Made by a program: the position numbers and the translations under genes | Source: Streptomyces sp. AM 4-1-1 | Lineage (GTDB): Bacteria; Actinomycetota; Actinomycetes; Streptomycetales; Streptomycetaceae | Assembly (NCBI RefSeq): GCF_029167625.1 | Contig: NZ_CP119145.1 | Location: 1,984,001-2,048,000 of the forward strand | DNA length: 64,000 nt | Direction: 5' to 3' | Part shown: positions 42,541 to 51,225 of the stretch, piece by piece | Numbering within the stretch: the stretch's first letter is position 1 | How the letters are laid out: the number at the start of each line of letters is the position of its first letter | Notes under the pieces: generated by a model | The model's database searches: none | Told to the model about the DNA's origin: nothing | The model's input: only the letters and a program-made list of their open reading frames with translations

Positions 42541-42691
42541 GCCGCACGACACCGGACCCGGCCGGCCCTCTCGCACGACGCCTGGGCTACCTTCGCCGGG
42601 CATGCGGCGGCCTACGAGGTCTGATGAGGCCGTCCCCGAAATACGTATATCTGGCTGAATCCAAAAACCGGGACTGTGCTGCGGTGCGCGA

Positions 42692-43204
42692 ATGTATGAC
42701 GTGACCTACTCCACCGAGGGCATGACCGCGAGGGACGGAGCGCCACCACCCGGTTTCCGCGTTCTGCGGGTGCGCACTTCGTTGGGAGTCGGCACGTACG
42801 ATCGTGCGGCCGAGGCCCTCTTCGGATGGCAGATGCACCGCGCCACACCGCTGCTGAGCGTTTCCGGAAACGTCGAAGAGGCTTCGCCCGGGATACGGGT
42901 GCTGCTGCGGATGGGGCCTTTCCGCGCACCATGTCAGGTCGTGTGGACCGTCAATGAGAGAAATCGGACCGGGTTCGCCTATGGAACGCTTCCAGGACAC
43001 CCGGAATGTGGTGAAGAGGCGTTCATCCTGCAACGCAGTCCGGATGACTCGGTCGATTTCACGGTCTACGCCGTCAGTCGGCCCTCGGCCTGGTATCTGC
43101 GAGCGGCCGGACCCTGCGGGCATTGGGCACAGAGAGCCGTCGCCCGGCGATATGGCAGAGCATTGCGGCGCCTGTCTCGACCCTCCCCGGGTCGTCGTGA
43201 TTGA
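42692..43204 (+). CDS. DUF1990 family protein
   Basis: A 170-aa DUF1990 member. Diagnostic pieces are TYDRAAEALFGWQMHRA, RAPCQVVWTVNERNRTGFAY then GTLPGHPECGEEAF, SRPSAWYLRAAGP and RAVARRYGRALRRL. The family fold is related to START/SRPBCC-like barrels, suggesting binding of a hydrophobic ligand. The ATG at 42692 has no clear ribosome binding site; the sequence just upstream (42640-42690) is AT-rich and may be the promoter. Confidence 0.88.
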   Translation: MYDVTYSTEGMTARDGAPPPGFRVLRVRTSLGVGTYDRAAEALFGWQMHRATPLLSVSGNVEEASPGIRVLLRMGPFRAPCQVVWTVNERNRTGFAYGTLPGHPECGEEAFILQRSPDDSVDFTVYAVSRPSAWYLRAAGPCGHWAQRAVARRYGRALRRLSRPSPGRRD

Positions 43205-43211
43205 GGGGTGG

Positions 43212-43568
43212 TCACCGCGAGAGCTGTCCCGGCTGTTCTCCGGCGCCCATGTCACGGGCCGTTGAGGCGATGTTCTGGAGTGCCGCGATGTGCCGGACGA
43301 GCGCCCGCAGCCCGACAGGGGTGAGGGAGAGCCAGGTCCGGGGCCGCTTGCCGACGTAGCCCTTGCGTACGGTGAGGTATCCGGCGGTCTCCAGCGCGGA
43401 GGCGGTCTTGCTGAGGACCGAGTCGGAGATCCGGCATCCGTCGCGCACGGCGGCGAACTCGGCCTCGTCGCAGGCGGAGAGAAAGGCCGCGACGGCCAGC
43501 CGGGTGGGGTGGTGAATCGTCTCGTCGAGGGTGGGGCGGTCCGGCCCCGGAGGGTCGTCGGTGGTCAC
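43212..43568 (-). CDS. Winged-helix transcriptional regulator
   Basis: A 118-aa DNA-binding protein of the MarR/ArsR-like wHTH type: HHPTRLAVAAFLSACDEAEF, then ISDSVLSKTASALETAGYLT and wing VRKGYVGKRPRTWLSLTPVG. Regulators of this form are usually paired with a membrane protein. The GTG at 43568 overlaps the stop of the upstream membrane gene (GTGA). A perfect dyad at 44141-44161, upstream of the pair, is the likely operator for autoregulation. Confidence 0.88.
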   Translation of the reverse strand: MTTDDPPGPDRPTLDETIHHPTRLAVAAFLSACDEAEFAAVRDGCRISDSVLSKTASALETAGYLTVRKGYVGKRPRTWLSLTPVGLRALVRHIAALQNIASTARDMGAGEQPGQLSR

Positions 43569-44035
43569 GCCGGCTCCCGGAGCTTCTGTCTGATCGCGGC
43601 GTTCCGCATGGCGCAGACACTCCACGCGCCGAGTCCCCACACCGTGAACACCGTCATTCGGGTCACGGCCTCACCCGCTCCCGCTTGCCGGCACAGCACC
43701 CACCCCGCGATGCCCGCGACGAGGACCACCAGGAGTCCGAGCCATCCGCGTCTGAGACGTGAGAACCAGGTCCGGGTCACCACAACTCCCGTCGCTCGCC
43801 TCGCGGCTCGGACGAGTCCGACCGTCACGGCCAGGCCCCCGAGTGACAGCACGAGCGACACCAGCGCGCCCTGCGCTCCTCGGCCCACGCCCCAGGCGCC
43901 TCCGGCGCCCGGCACGATCAGAGCCGCCGCCGCTGCCGGGCCGTACCACGCGGGCGTCAGCCCCGCCCTCAGACGGGCCCCCGCCCTGGCCGTGTCGACG
44001 TTCCGCAGGGCGTCTGCCGCGCTGTCGACGGACAT
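43565..44035 (-). CDS. Membrane protein paired with a wHTH regulator
   Basis: A 156-aa integral membrane protein with four hydrophobic segments (PAAAAALIVPGAGGAWGVG, ALVSLVLSLGGLAVTVGLV, WLGLLVVLVAGIAGWVLC, MTVFTVWGLGAWSVCAM). ATG 44035 with GGGGGTG six bases upstream was chosen; longer in-frame starts at 44080 and 44167 are possible. Translationally coupled to the regulator gene, so the pair may form a sensing unit that responds to an envelope signal or toxic compound. No enzyme motif is seen. Confidence 0.78.
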   Translation of the reverse strand: MSVDSAADALRNVDTARAGARLRAGLTPAWYGPAAAAALIVPGAGGAWGVGRGAQGALVSLVLSLGGLAVTVGLVRAARRATGVVVTRTWFSRLRRGWLGLLVVLVAGIAGWVLCRQAGAGEAVTRMTVFTVWGLGAWSVCAMRNAAIRQKLREPA

Positions 44036-44140
44036 CGTGGCACCCCCGGAGTGTGCGGGACCGTCCTCGTGCGTCGCCATCAGGTGTTCCGGGCCTTCCT
44101 CCGGGCGTGCCGCCGGCCTGTCGCTTGCGACTCTGACACA

Positions 44141-44161
44141 TACTTTCCATTCTGGAAAGTA
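44141..44161. promoter_or_regulatory. Perfect dyad upstream of the membrane/wHTH pair
   Basis: TACTTTCC (44141-44148) and GGAAAGTA (44154-44161) are exact inverted repeats with spacer ATTCT. It is AT-rich in a GC-rich setting and lies about 105 bp before the start of the minus-strand operon. Confidence 0.7.
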
Positions 44162-44305
44162 CAGCATGGTCGCCGCTCATGTTCGAAGCGGCAGGATGTC
44201 GGTACGTTCCGTGGGGGACCACCTGGGGCCGGACGGTCGGGTCCGGACATGCGTGTGCGCCGCGCGGCAGCGTCCACCGGCGGCGCACTCGTCAGGAGCG
44301 TGGGG

Positions 44306-44536
44306 TCAGGCGTGCTTCCTGGACTTGTCGAGCACCATGACCAGGCCCGCGATGATCGCGAACAGGGCGATGGGCGCCACGACGAACAGGCCGATGGTCT
44401 CCATCACGCTCAGGCCCGGACCCGGGTCGTCACCGTCGTCGCGGGTGAGCGCGAGCGCGGGGGACGACATGAGCAGCATCATCAGCGTCGTACCGGCCGC
44501 GACGGCGCCGGCGCGCATAGCGTTCTTCTTGTCCAC
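44306..44536 (-). CDS. Small exported membrane protein
   Basis: A 76-aa protein with a signal-like N-terminus (MRAGAVAAGTTLMMLLMSSPALA, cleavable after ALA), a short acidic stretch (RDDGDDPGPG) and one membrane span (IGLFVVAPIALFAIIAGLVMVL) with a basic end (DKSRKHA). This pattern is common and conserved in Streptomyces, without known function. Upstream of it lies the malQ terminator. Confidence 0.8.
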   Translation of the reverse strand: MDKKNAMRAGAVAAGTTLMMLLMSSPALALTRDDGDDPGPGLSVMETIGLFVVAPIALFAIIAGLVMVLDKSRKHA

Positions 44537-44554
44537 GGTGCAAACGTAGCGAAC

Positions 44555-44579
44555 CCCCGGACGGGTCGCGCGTCCGGGG
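44555..44579 (-). terminator. Terminator of malQ
   Basis: CCCCGGACG (44555-44563) pairs with CGTCCGGGG (44571-44579) across a seven-base loop, about 100 bp past the malQ stop on the minus strand and just upstream of the next small gene. Confidence 0.65.
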
Positions 44580-44682
44580 TGCCGTTCGGTGGCCCGGCGA
44601 CGGTGCGTGCGGGCAGCGTCCGGACGTCCGGGACGGGGTCGGAGCGGGGGCAGCGCGGGATCGGGGCTGGATCAGGGCTGGA

Positions 44683-47361
44683 TCAGGGAGTGGCGGTGGA
44701 CCGTTCCGGGGCGGTGTCGCGGTGCGCGGCGGCCCGGTTCGCGGGTGGGTCGGCGTCGCGGGGCTCGGATTCGGGGCGTGTGCGCAGTACGTCCATCAGC
44801 CGGTGCAGCCGGGGCGAGGCGGCGAGTCCTTCCAGGGACACCGGGTGGCCCGTGGCGTCGGCGACCGGCAGTCGCCAGTTCGGGTACTCGTCCGAGGTGC
44901 CCGGAAGGTTCTGCGGACGGCGGTCGCCCACCGTGTCCGGGAGCCAGACACCGACGAGCGCGGCGGGGGTACGCAGCAGGAAGCGGTGGACCGCGCGGAC
45001 GGCGGCCTCCTCCTCGCCCGAGTCCTCACCCGCGCCCGCGCCCGCGCCCGAGCCCAAGCCCAAGCCCAAGCCCGCGATCGTGTCCCCGGCCGCGCCCCTG
45101 CTCTCGCCCTCGTGTCCGAACTCGCCCTCGCCCTCGGGCAGCAGGCCGAGGACCGCGAGCAGCGCGAGCCATTCGGCGGTGTCGGCGCGGTCCTGGGCGC
45201 GTTCCCGGGCCAGATCTCCGGTGAGCAGGCCCAGACGGTGGCGCAGCGTCACATGGTCGCCGGTCAGCCGGGCGGCGGTGGACGGCAGATCGTGGGTGGT
45301 GGCGGTGGCCAGACAGCCCGCGCGCCATGCCTCGGGGGGCAGTGGGCGGCCGGTTCCGTCCCAGTCGCGCTCGAACCAGAGCACGGAGGTGCCGAGCACG
45401 CCCCGCCGGGCGAGGGTTTCACGTACACCTGGTTCGACCGTGCCCAGGTCCTCACCGATGACGACGGCGCCCGCCCGGTGGGCCTCCAGGACGAGGACGG
45501 CGAGCATGGCCTCCGCGTCGTACGCCACGTAGGTGCCGTCGGTGGGCGGGTGGCCTTCGGGCACCCACCAGAGCCGGAACAGGCCCATCACATGGTCGAC
45601 GCGCAGCCCGCCCGCGTGGGCGAGGACGCCGCGCAGCAGGGCGCGGTACGGGGCGTAGCCGGACGCGGCGAGGACGTCGGGGCGCCACGGCGGCAGCCCC
45701 CAGTCCTGGCCCCGCGCGTTGAAGGCGTCCGGGGGCGCGCCGACGGACATGCCATGTGCGAACGCCCGCTGCCGGGCCCAGGTGTCGGCACCCGTCGGGT
45801 GCGCCCCGACGGCGAGGTCGTGGATGATCCCGACGCCCATCCCGGCGTCGCGCGCGGCGCGCTGGGCGGCGGCGAGCTGGTCGTCGGTCAGCCAGGCGAG
45901 CCGGCGGTGGAGGTCGATCCTGTCGCTCAGTTCCGTGCGGGCCCCAGCGGCCCGGGGGGAGCGGGGGTCGCGCAGTCCCTCGGGCCAGGTGTGCCAGTCG
46001 GGGCCGTGGACCTCGGCGAGCGCGCACCACAGGGCGTGGTCCTCCAGGTCCTGTCCCTGCCGGACGAGGAAGTCGCGGTACTCGGCGTGGCGGCCGGGGG
46101 TGAGGGGGACCGCCGCCACGCGTTCGAGGGCCTGTCGCTTCAGGTCGCGTACGGCGTCCCGGTCGATCGACGCGTCCCCGTCGAGCACGGCGTCGTTCAG
46201 CGCGGCGGCCTTCTCGCGCAGGGCGTCGAGCGCGGCCGGGTCCGTGACGTGTCCGTACTCCGGGACGGACTCGACGCGCAGGTGTACGGGGTCGGGGAAG
46301 CGCCGTGACGACGGGCGGTACGGCGACGGGTCGGTCGGGTCGCCCGGTACGGCCGCGTGGAGCGGGTTGACCTGGACGAACCCGGCGCCGAAGCGGCGCC
46401 CCGACCAGGCGGCGAGGTCGGCGAGGTCACCGAGGTCGCCCATGCCCCAGGAGCGGGCGGAGAGGAGGGAGTAGAGCTGTACGAGGAAGCCGTGGGCGCG
46501 CGCGGGCGGCCGGGGCGCGCGGGCCGGCGCCACCACGAGCGTCACCCGCGCGTCCCGTCCGTCCGGTGCGCGTACGTCCAACCGGTGCACACCGAGGGGG
46601 GCTTGGACCCACCAGCAGGGCGCGCGCACATCGGCGGCGCCGGGCGGGGCGCCCAATGTGGGGCCCGACGCGGCGCCGGGGGCGGGGTCCGACGCGGCGC
46701 TCGGCGCGAGGCCGGACACGACGCCAGGCGCGACGCCCGGTGTGGGACCCGACGCAAGGTCCGACACGACGCCAGGCGCGAGGTCCGACACAGCATCCGA
46801 CGCGGGGCCCGACGCGACACCCGGCGCGACGCCCGGTGTGGGACCCGACGCGGCGCCGGAAGCGGGGTCCGGCGCGACGCTCGGCGCGATGTCCGACGCG
46901 ACGCCAGGCGCGACACCCGACGCGACACCCGACGCGACACCCGACACGGGGCCCGACACGGGGCCCGACACGGGGCCCGACGCGGCATCCGGCGCGGCGC
47001 CAGGCGCGCGCGCACCCGCCGCACCGAGCGCGGGGTCCGGTACGCGCATCCGGACCGGCCGCGCCGGGGGTGCGGCGTGCTCCGGGGTCAGCGTCAGCGT
47101 GGTGCCCGGCGGCAGCGCGGTCAGCGCGTCCGGCAGCGGGTCGCCCGACCACACCACCACCGTCGGCGGGAGCAGCCGTACCGCGGCCGTCGTCGCGGCA
47201 GCGGCCAGTGACTCCCGTACCGCTCGGGGAGTATCGGCGGGCACGCCCAGCGCGGCCAGGACCGCGACGACCGTGGCGTCGGGGACGGTGACCGTGGTGC
47301 CGGGGGTCGGGGAGTAGGCGGTGGCGACACCGTGCAGCGCGGCGAGCCGGGACAGGCCCAA
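44683..47361 (-). CDS. malQ: 4-alpha-glucanotransferase (amylomaltase, GH77)
   Basis: An 892-aa cytosolic enzyme that transfers alpha-1,4-glucan segments between maltodextrins. GH77 motifs are present: FGAGFVQVNPLHAA, SPYRPSSRRFPDPVHL, nucleophile region GGLRVDHVMGLFRLWW, acid/base region VVIGEDLGTVEPGV and TTHDLPSTAARLTGDH. Streptomyces relatives are near 700 aa; the excess comes from a low-complexity insert at residues about 113-243, rich in Ala, Gly, Pro, Ser and Asp, lying in the N-terminal beta-sandwich extension rather than in the barrel. A repeat-bearing 93-aa gene lies 14 bp upstream on the same strand and is probably co-transcribed. Confidence 0.93.
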   Translation of the reverse strand: MGLSRLAALHGVATAYSPTPGTTVTVPDATVVAVLAALGVPADTPRAVRESLAAAATTAAVRLLPPTVVVWSGDPLPDALTALPPGTTLTLTPEHAAPPARPVRMRVPDPALGAAGARAPGAAPDAASGPVSGPVSGPVSGVASGVASGVAPGVASDIAPSVAPDPASGAASGPTPGVAPGVASGPASDAVSDLAPGVVSDLASGPTPGVAPGVVSGLAPSAASDPAPGAASGPTLGAPPGAADVRAPCWWVQAPLGVHRLDVRAPDGRDARVTLVVAPARAPRPPARAHGFLVQLYSLLSARSWGMGDLGDLADLAAWSGRRFGAGFVQVNPLHAAVPGDPTDPSPYRPSSRRFPDPVHLRVESVPEYGHVTDPAALDALREKAAALNDAVLDGDASIDRDAVRDLKRQALERVAAVPLTPGRHAEYRDFLVRQGQDLEDHALWCALAEVHGPDWHTWPEGLRDPRSPRAAGARTELSDRIDLHRRLAWLTDDQLAAAQRAARDAGMGVGIIHDLAVGAHPTGADTWARQRAFAHGMSVGAPPDAFNARGQDWGLPPWRPDVLAASGYAPYRALLRGVLAHAGGLRVDHVMGLFRLWWVPEGHPPTDGTYVAYDAEAMLAVLVLEAHRAGAVVIGEDLGTVEPGVRETLARRGVLGTSVLWFERDWDGTGRPLPPEAWRAGCLATATTHDLPSTAARLTGDHVTLRHRLGLLTGDLARERAQDRADTAEWLALLAVLGLLPEGEGEFGHEGESRGAAGDTIAGLGLGLGSGAGAGAGEDSGEEEAAVRAVHRFLLRTPAALVGVWLPDTVGDRRPQNLPGTSDEYPNWRLPVADATGHPVSLEGLAASPRLHRLMDVLRTRPESEPRDADPPANRAAAHRDTAPERSTATP
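46633..47025. repeat. In-frame low-complexity repeat insert in malQ
   Basis: About 390 bp built from short variants of GPTPGVAPGVAS-type peptides and, at DNA level, of units such as GACGCGACACCC and GGGGCCCGACACGG. The length is a multiple of three so the frame is kept, which allows repeat number changes without breaking malQ. Confidence 0.8.
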
Positions 47362-47375
47362 TTCGGACTCCTGGT

Positions 47376-47657
47376 TCAGATTCCTGGGGACTCCGTGCCC
47401 ACATCCGTGCCCAGGGCTGTGCCGGGCGCGGTCGGCTCGCTGGTCAGGGGGGCGACGACGGCGAGCGGGGGTTCGCTGGTGAGCGGAGTGGCGTCGGCGA
47501 GCGGAGGCTCGCTCGTGAGGGGGGTGGCGTCGGCGAACGGGGACTCGCTCGTGAGCGGGACGCCGTCGGCGAACGGGGGTTCGCAGGTCGGCGGGGCGGT
47601 GGGGCCCGGTACCTGTTTGGAGAGGGCGGAGAGCAGAAGCTGCGCGGAAGCGGGCAT
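47376..47657 (-). CDS. 93-aa tandem-repeat peptide upstream of malQ
   Basis: It starts MPASAQLLLSALSKQVPGP and then carries four 12-residue repeats (residues 26-73) of the type EPPLADATPLTS, before a short Gly/Thr-rich end. The single Cys is at residue 25, right before the repeats. AGGAGG stands six bases before the ATG, a strong site, so translation is credible. It precedes malQ by 14 bp. The front part forms a short amphipathic helix; the repeats look unstructured. No family was recognised; a regulatory or secreted repeat peptide, or a modified-peptide precursor, are open options. Confidence 0.55.
   Translation of the reverse strand: MPASAQLLLSALSKQVPGPTAPPTCEPPFADGVPLTSESPFADATPLTSEPPLADATPLTSEPPLAVVAPLTSEPTAPGTALGTDVGTESPGI
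47439..47582. repeat. Four tandem 36-bp repeats
   Basis: Exactly 4 x 36 bp, encoding the 12-residue repeats of the 93-aa peptide. Copies differ mainly at a few positions (for example FADGV, FADAT, LADAT, LAVVA). Confidence 0.85.
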
Positions 47658-47949
47658 GGTGGCCTCCTGGCCATGGAGAACAGGACAGGGCCAGCCCTAC
47701 CCAACGGGCGCGACCGCAGACGTGGACGTTATGACAACGAGTTCAACGTGCGCCGGGTCACATCGCCGCACCGCCACGCCGGTTCGGTCCGCCTTCTCGC
47801 GTCCCGCGCGACCCGCGTCCTCGGTCATTCGCCCTTCTCGTGGCATAAGTGTGTACATCCGACACAACGGTCGGTTCCATTGACACCTTCGCGTACGGGT
47901 GGTGGGCTCGGAGCCCATCGGTGGGCGTCGGGAGTGAGGGGAGAGGTCT

Positions 47950-50900
47950 GTGCGGATCGGACGCGGTACGCATGGGGCGGCCGTCGCGGTCGCCGTGGCC
48001 GTGATCGCCGGGCTTCTCGGTACCGGCACACCGACCGCCCTCGCGGCACCGGTCGAACTCGCGGCACCGGCCGCCTTCGCGACGCCGGCCGCCCCCCGCC
48101 CCACCGTGGCCGCTCCCGGCCCGAAGGCCACCGCCACTCACACCACCATTCACACAGCCGCCCCCACCGCCACTACCGTCTCCGGCCCCGCCGCCCTCAG
48201 CCCGAAGACCGCCGCCGCCCCCGGTCCGAAGGCCCCCGCCCTTCCGGCCGTCTGGCCGAAGCCCCAGTCGGTCAGGGTGTCAGGCCCCGCCGTCCCCCTC
48301 ACCATCGAGGTCACCGTCGTCGCCGGTCCGGGCGCCGACTTGTACGCCGTCGACACGCTCGGCGAGGTGCTGCGCGAGGCGGGTGTGCGCACCGTCCACC
48401 GAGCCCTGCCGGGGCGCGGCCCGGTCATCAGGCTGGGTGGCGCGGGTGCGGAGGACGCCCTGCGGACGCTGGGCGCGGCCGGGCGTACCGATCTGCCGGC
48501 CGGCGGCTACCGGCTCGCGGTCGGCCAGGTGGCGGGCCGTGGCACGGTCGCGCTGGACGGGGTCGGCGAGGACGGGCTGTTCCACGGAGTGCAGACGCTG
48601 CGTCAGCTGATCCACGCGGGCGGTGTCGCCGGGGTCACCGTCCGGGACTGGCCGGGCACCGCCGCGCGCGGCATGGCCGAGGGGTTCTACGGGGAGCCAT
48701 GGACACCGGAGGAACGGCTCGCGCAGATCGACTTCATGGCGCGCACGAAGCAGAACCGCTACCTCTACGCGGCGGGCGACGACCCCTACCGGCAGGCGCG
48801 CTGGCGTGATCCGTACCCCGCCGACCGGAGTGCCGGGTTCCGGGCGCTGGCCGAGCGGGCGCGGGCCGAGCACGTGACCCTCGGCTGGGCGGTCTCCCCC
48901 GGCCAGGCGATGTGCATGGCGTCGGACAGCGACGTGAAGGCGCTGACGAAGAAGATCGACGCGATGTGGGCGCTGGGGTTCCGCGTCTTCCAGTTGCAGT
49001 TCCAGGACGTCAGCTACAGCGAGTGGCACTGCGACAAGGACGCGGACACCTTCGGCAGCGGTCCCGAGGCCGCCGCGAGGGCGCAGGCCCGGGTGGCCGG
49101 CGCGGTGGCCCGGCATCTGGCCGCCGCCCATCCCGATGCCGCGCCGCTGTCGGTGATGCCGACGGAGTTCTACCAGGACGGCACGACCGACTACCGCGAG
49201 GCGCTCGCCGCCCGTCTGGACGACCGGGTGCAGGTGGCCTGGACGGGGGTCGGGGTCGTACCGAGGACGATCACCGGGTCGGAGGTGGCCGGGGCCCGCG
49301 ACACCTTCCGGCATCCGCTGGTCACCGTGGACAACTACCCGGTCAACGACTACGCGCAGGACCGGATCTTCCTCGGGCCGTACACCGGCCGGGACCCGGC
49401 GGTCGCCGCCGGGTCGGCGGCGCTGCTGGCCAACGCCATGGAGCAGGCGTCCGCCTCCCGCATCCCGCTGTTCACGGCCGCCGACTTCGCGTGGAACCCG
49501 AAGGGGTACGAGCCGGGGAAGTCATGGCAGGCGGCCGTGGACGAGCTGGCGGGCGGCGACGCGGGCACCAGGGCCGCGCTGCGGGCGCTGGCCGGGAACA
49601 GCTCGGCGTCCGTGCTGAACGCCGACGAGTCGGCGTACCTCAAGCCGGTGCTGGCCGCGTTCTGGGCGGCCCGCTCCGCCGCTGACACCGGCGCCCGGGA
49701 CGGCGCGGCACGCGCGTTGCGGGCCGCGTTCACCGAGATGCGGAACGCGCCGGGGCGGTTGGCCGCCCCGGCGGGCGGGCGGCTGGACGACGAGGTGCGC
49801 CCGTGGCTCGACCAGTTGGCGCGGTACGGCAGGGCGGGCGAGCTGTCCGTCGATCTGCTCCAGGCACAGGCGAAGGGCGACGGGGTCGCGGCCTGGCGGG
49901 CGGCGCTGGCGCTGGCGCCGCTGCGCGCGGAGATCGGGGCGAGCGGGGCGACGGTCGGCAAGGGGGTCCTCGATCCGTTCCTGGACCGGGCGGTCAAGGA
50001 GGCCGACGCCTGGACCGGCGCGGACCGCACCGCGGGCACGGTGAGCAGGGCGCCGGGCGGTTACACGGTCCGGCTGGACCGGGCCCGTCCACTGGCGGCC
50101 GTGACCTCGATGACCGCGCCGGGCGGCAACGTGACGGCCGCGAGCCTGGAGGCCCATGTGCCGGGCGAGGGCTGGCGGGCCCTCGGCCCGCTGTCCGCGA
50201 CCGGCTGGACCCAGACCGCCGTCAAGGGCCTGCGGGCCGACGCGATCCGGATCAGCTGGCCCACCGTGCCCGACTTCGGTCCCGGGATCACGCGCGGCGC
50301 CCCGCCCGCCCCGCCCCGCGCGGACCGTACGGCGGCCGAGGACCCGGGGGTACGGGCGCTGGTGCCGTGGTTCGGCGACGAGCCCGCCGCCCGGCTGGAC
50401 CTGGCACGCGGGGTGACGTACGCCGAGATCGGCGGCGCACCGCAGCGGGTCGACGCCCGACTGGCGGCGGGGCGCCCCGCCGAGGTGCGCGGGGCGCTCA
50501 CCGCGAAGGCGCCCAAGGGCATCGTGGTGACCGTGCCGAAGCGGACGACGGTGCGGCGCGGCACCCGTACCGACGTACCGGTGCGGATCAGTGTCCCGAA
50601 GGGCACCCCGGCCGGTGAGTACGAGGTGCCGATCGGTTTCGGCGCGGAGCGCAGCACCCTCACCGTCCGGGCGTTCCCCCGGACGGCGGGGCCGGATCTG
50701 CTGCGTACCGCGTCGGCGTCCTCGTCCGGCGACGAGACGCCCGACTTCCCGGCGGGGGCGGCGTCCGACGGCGACCCGGCGACCCGGTGGTCCTCTCCCG
50801 CGGAGGACGACGCGTGGTGGCAGGCGGAGCTGGCGGAGCCGGTCAGGCTGGGGCAGGTGGTGCTGCACTGGCAGGACGCGTACGCCTCCCGCTACCGCGT

Positions 50901-51093
50901 CCAGGTCTCGTCGGACGGCGAGGTCTGGCGCACGGCGGCGACCGTCACGGACGGCCGGGGCGGTCGGGAAGCGGTACGGATGGACGCGAAGGACACCCGG
51001 TTCGTCAGGGTGCGCGGGGAGAGCCGCGCGACGCGGTACGGGTACTCGCTCTGGACCGTGGAGGCGTACGCGGTCGCGGGCGGGCAGCCGTAG
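47950..51093 (+). CDS. Secreted GH84 beta-N-acetylglucosaminidase with F5/8C domain
   Basis: A 1047-aa exported enzyme. Signal peptide core AAVAVAVAVIAGLLGTG; a Thr/Ala/Pro-rich linker to about residue 100; a GH20b-like alpha/beta domain (AVWPKPQSV to VTVRDWPGTAARG); then the GH84 barrel (GMAEGFYGEPWTPEERL, NRYLYAAGDDPYR, MPTEFYQDG, VQVAWTGVGVV, VTVDNYPVNDY, FTAADFAWNP). The C-terminal 140 residues are an F5/8 type C (CBM32-like) galactose-binding domain (ASDGDPATRWSS). GH84 enzymes remove GlcNAc by substrate assistance and normally need two adjacent Asp; here they read Gln352-Asp353 (LQFQDVSY). It probably acts on chitin, glycoprotein or hyaluronan-like glycans. GTG start with GGGGAGAGG upstream. 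Confidence 0.9.
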   Translation: MRIGRGTHGAAVAVAVAVIAGLLGTGTPTALAAPVELAAPAAFATPAAPRPTVAAPGPKATATHTTIHTAAPTATTVSGPAALSPKTAAAPGPKAPALPAVWPKPQSVRVSGPAVPLTIEVTVVAGPGADLYAVDTLGEVLREAGVRTVHRALPGRGPVIRLGGAGAEDALRTLGAAGRTDLPAGGYRLAVGQVAGRGTVALDGVGEDGLFHGVQTLRQLIHAGGVAGVTVRDWPGTAARGMAEGFYGEPWTPEERLAQIDFMARTKQNRYLYAAGDDPYRQARWRDPYPADRSAGFRALAERARAEHVTLGWAVSPGQAMCMASDSDVKALTKKIDAMWALGFRVFQLQFQDVSYSEWHCDKDADTFGSGPEAAARAQARVAGAVARHLAAAHPDAAPLSVMPTEFYQDGTTDYREALAARLDDRVQVAWTGVGVVPRTITGSEVAGARDTFRHPLVTVDNYPVNDYAQDRIFLGPYTGRDPAVAAGSAALLANAMEQASASRIPLFTAADFAWNPKGYEPGKSWQAAVDELAGGDAGTRAALRALAGNSSASVLNADESAYLKPVLAAFWAARSAADTGARDGAARALRAAFTEMRNAPGRLAAPAGGRLDDEVRPWLDQLARYGRAGELSVDLLQAQAKGDGVAAWRAALALAPLRAEIGASGATVGKGVLDPFLDRAVKEADAWTGADRTAGTVSRAPGGYTVRLDRARPLAAVTSMTAPGGNVTAASLEAHVPGEGWRALGPLSATGWTQTAVKGLRADAIRISWPTVPDFGPGITRGAPPAPPRADRTAAEDPGVRALVPWFGDEPAARLDLARGVTYAEIGGAPQRVDARLAAGRPAEVRGALTAKAPKGIVVTVPKRTTVRRGTRTDVPVRISVPKGTPAGEYEVPIGFGAERSTLTVRAFPRTAGPDLLRTASASSSGDETPDFPAGAASDGDPATRWSSPAEDDAWWQAELAEPVRLGQVVLHWQDAYASRYRVQVSSDGEVWRTAATVTDGRGGREAVRMDAKDTRFVRVRGESRATRYGYSLWTVEAYAVAGGQP

Positions 51094-51168
51094 GAACGGA
51101 CCCCGGACCGGTCGGCCCGGTGCCGACCGGACGACCGGACCCCTGTCCCCGGACGGCCGGACCCCTGT

Positions 51169-51200
51169 CCCAGGACCCCGGACCCCGGACCGGTCCTGGG
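51169..51200. terminator. Hairpin between GH84 and HNH genes
   Basis: CCCAGGACC (51169-51177) pairs with GGTCCTGGG (51192-51200). It lies between convergent genes within a stretch of short CCGGACCCC repeats. Confidence 0.6.
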
Positions 51201-51225
51201 TCCGGAGACGGCGGAGGCCCGGTTC

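Noticed and set aside
46640..47404. CRISPR or satellite array suggested by the dense short repeats near 46.6-47.6 kb
   Set aside because: Units lack separated unique spacers and keep the reading frames of malQ and the 93-aa gene; these are coding repeats.
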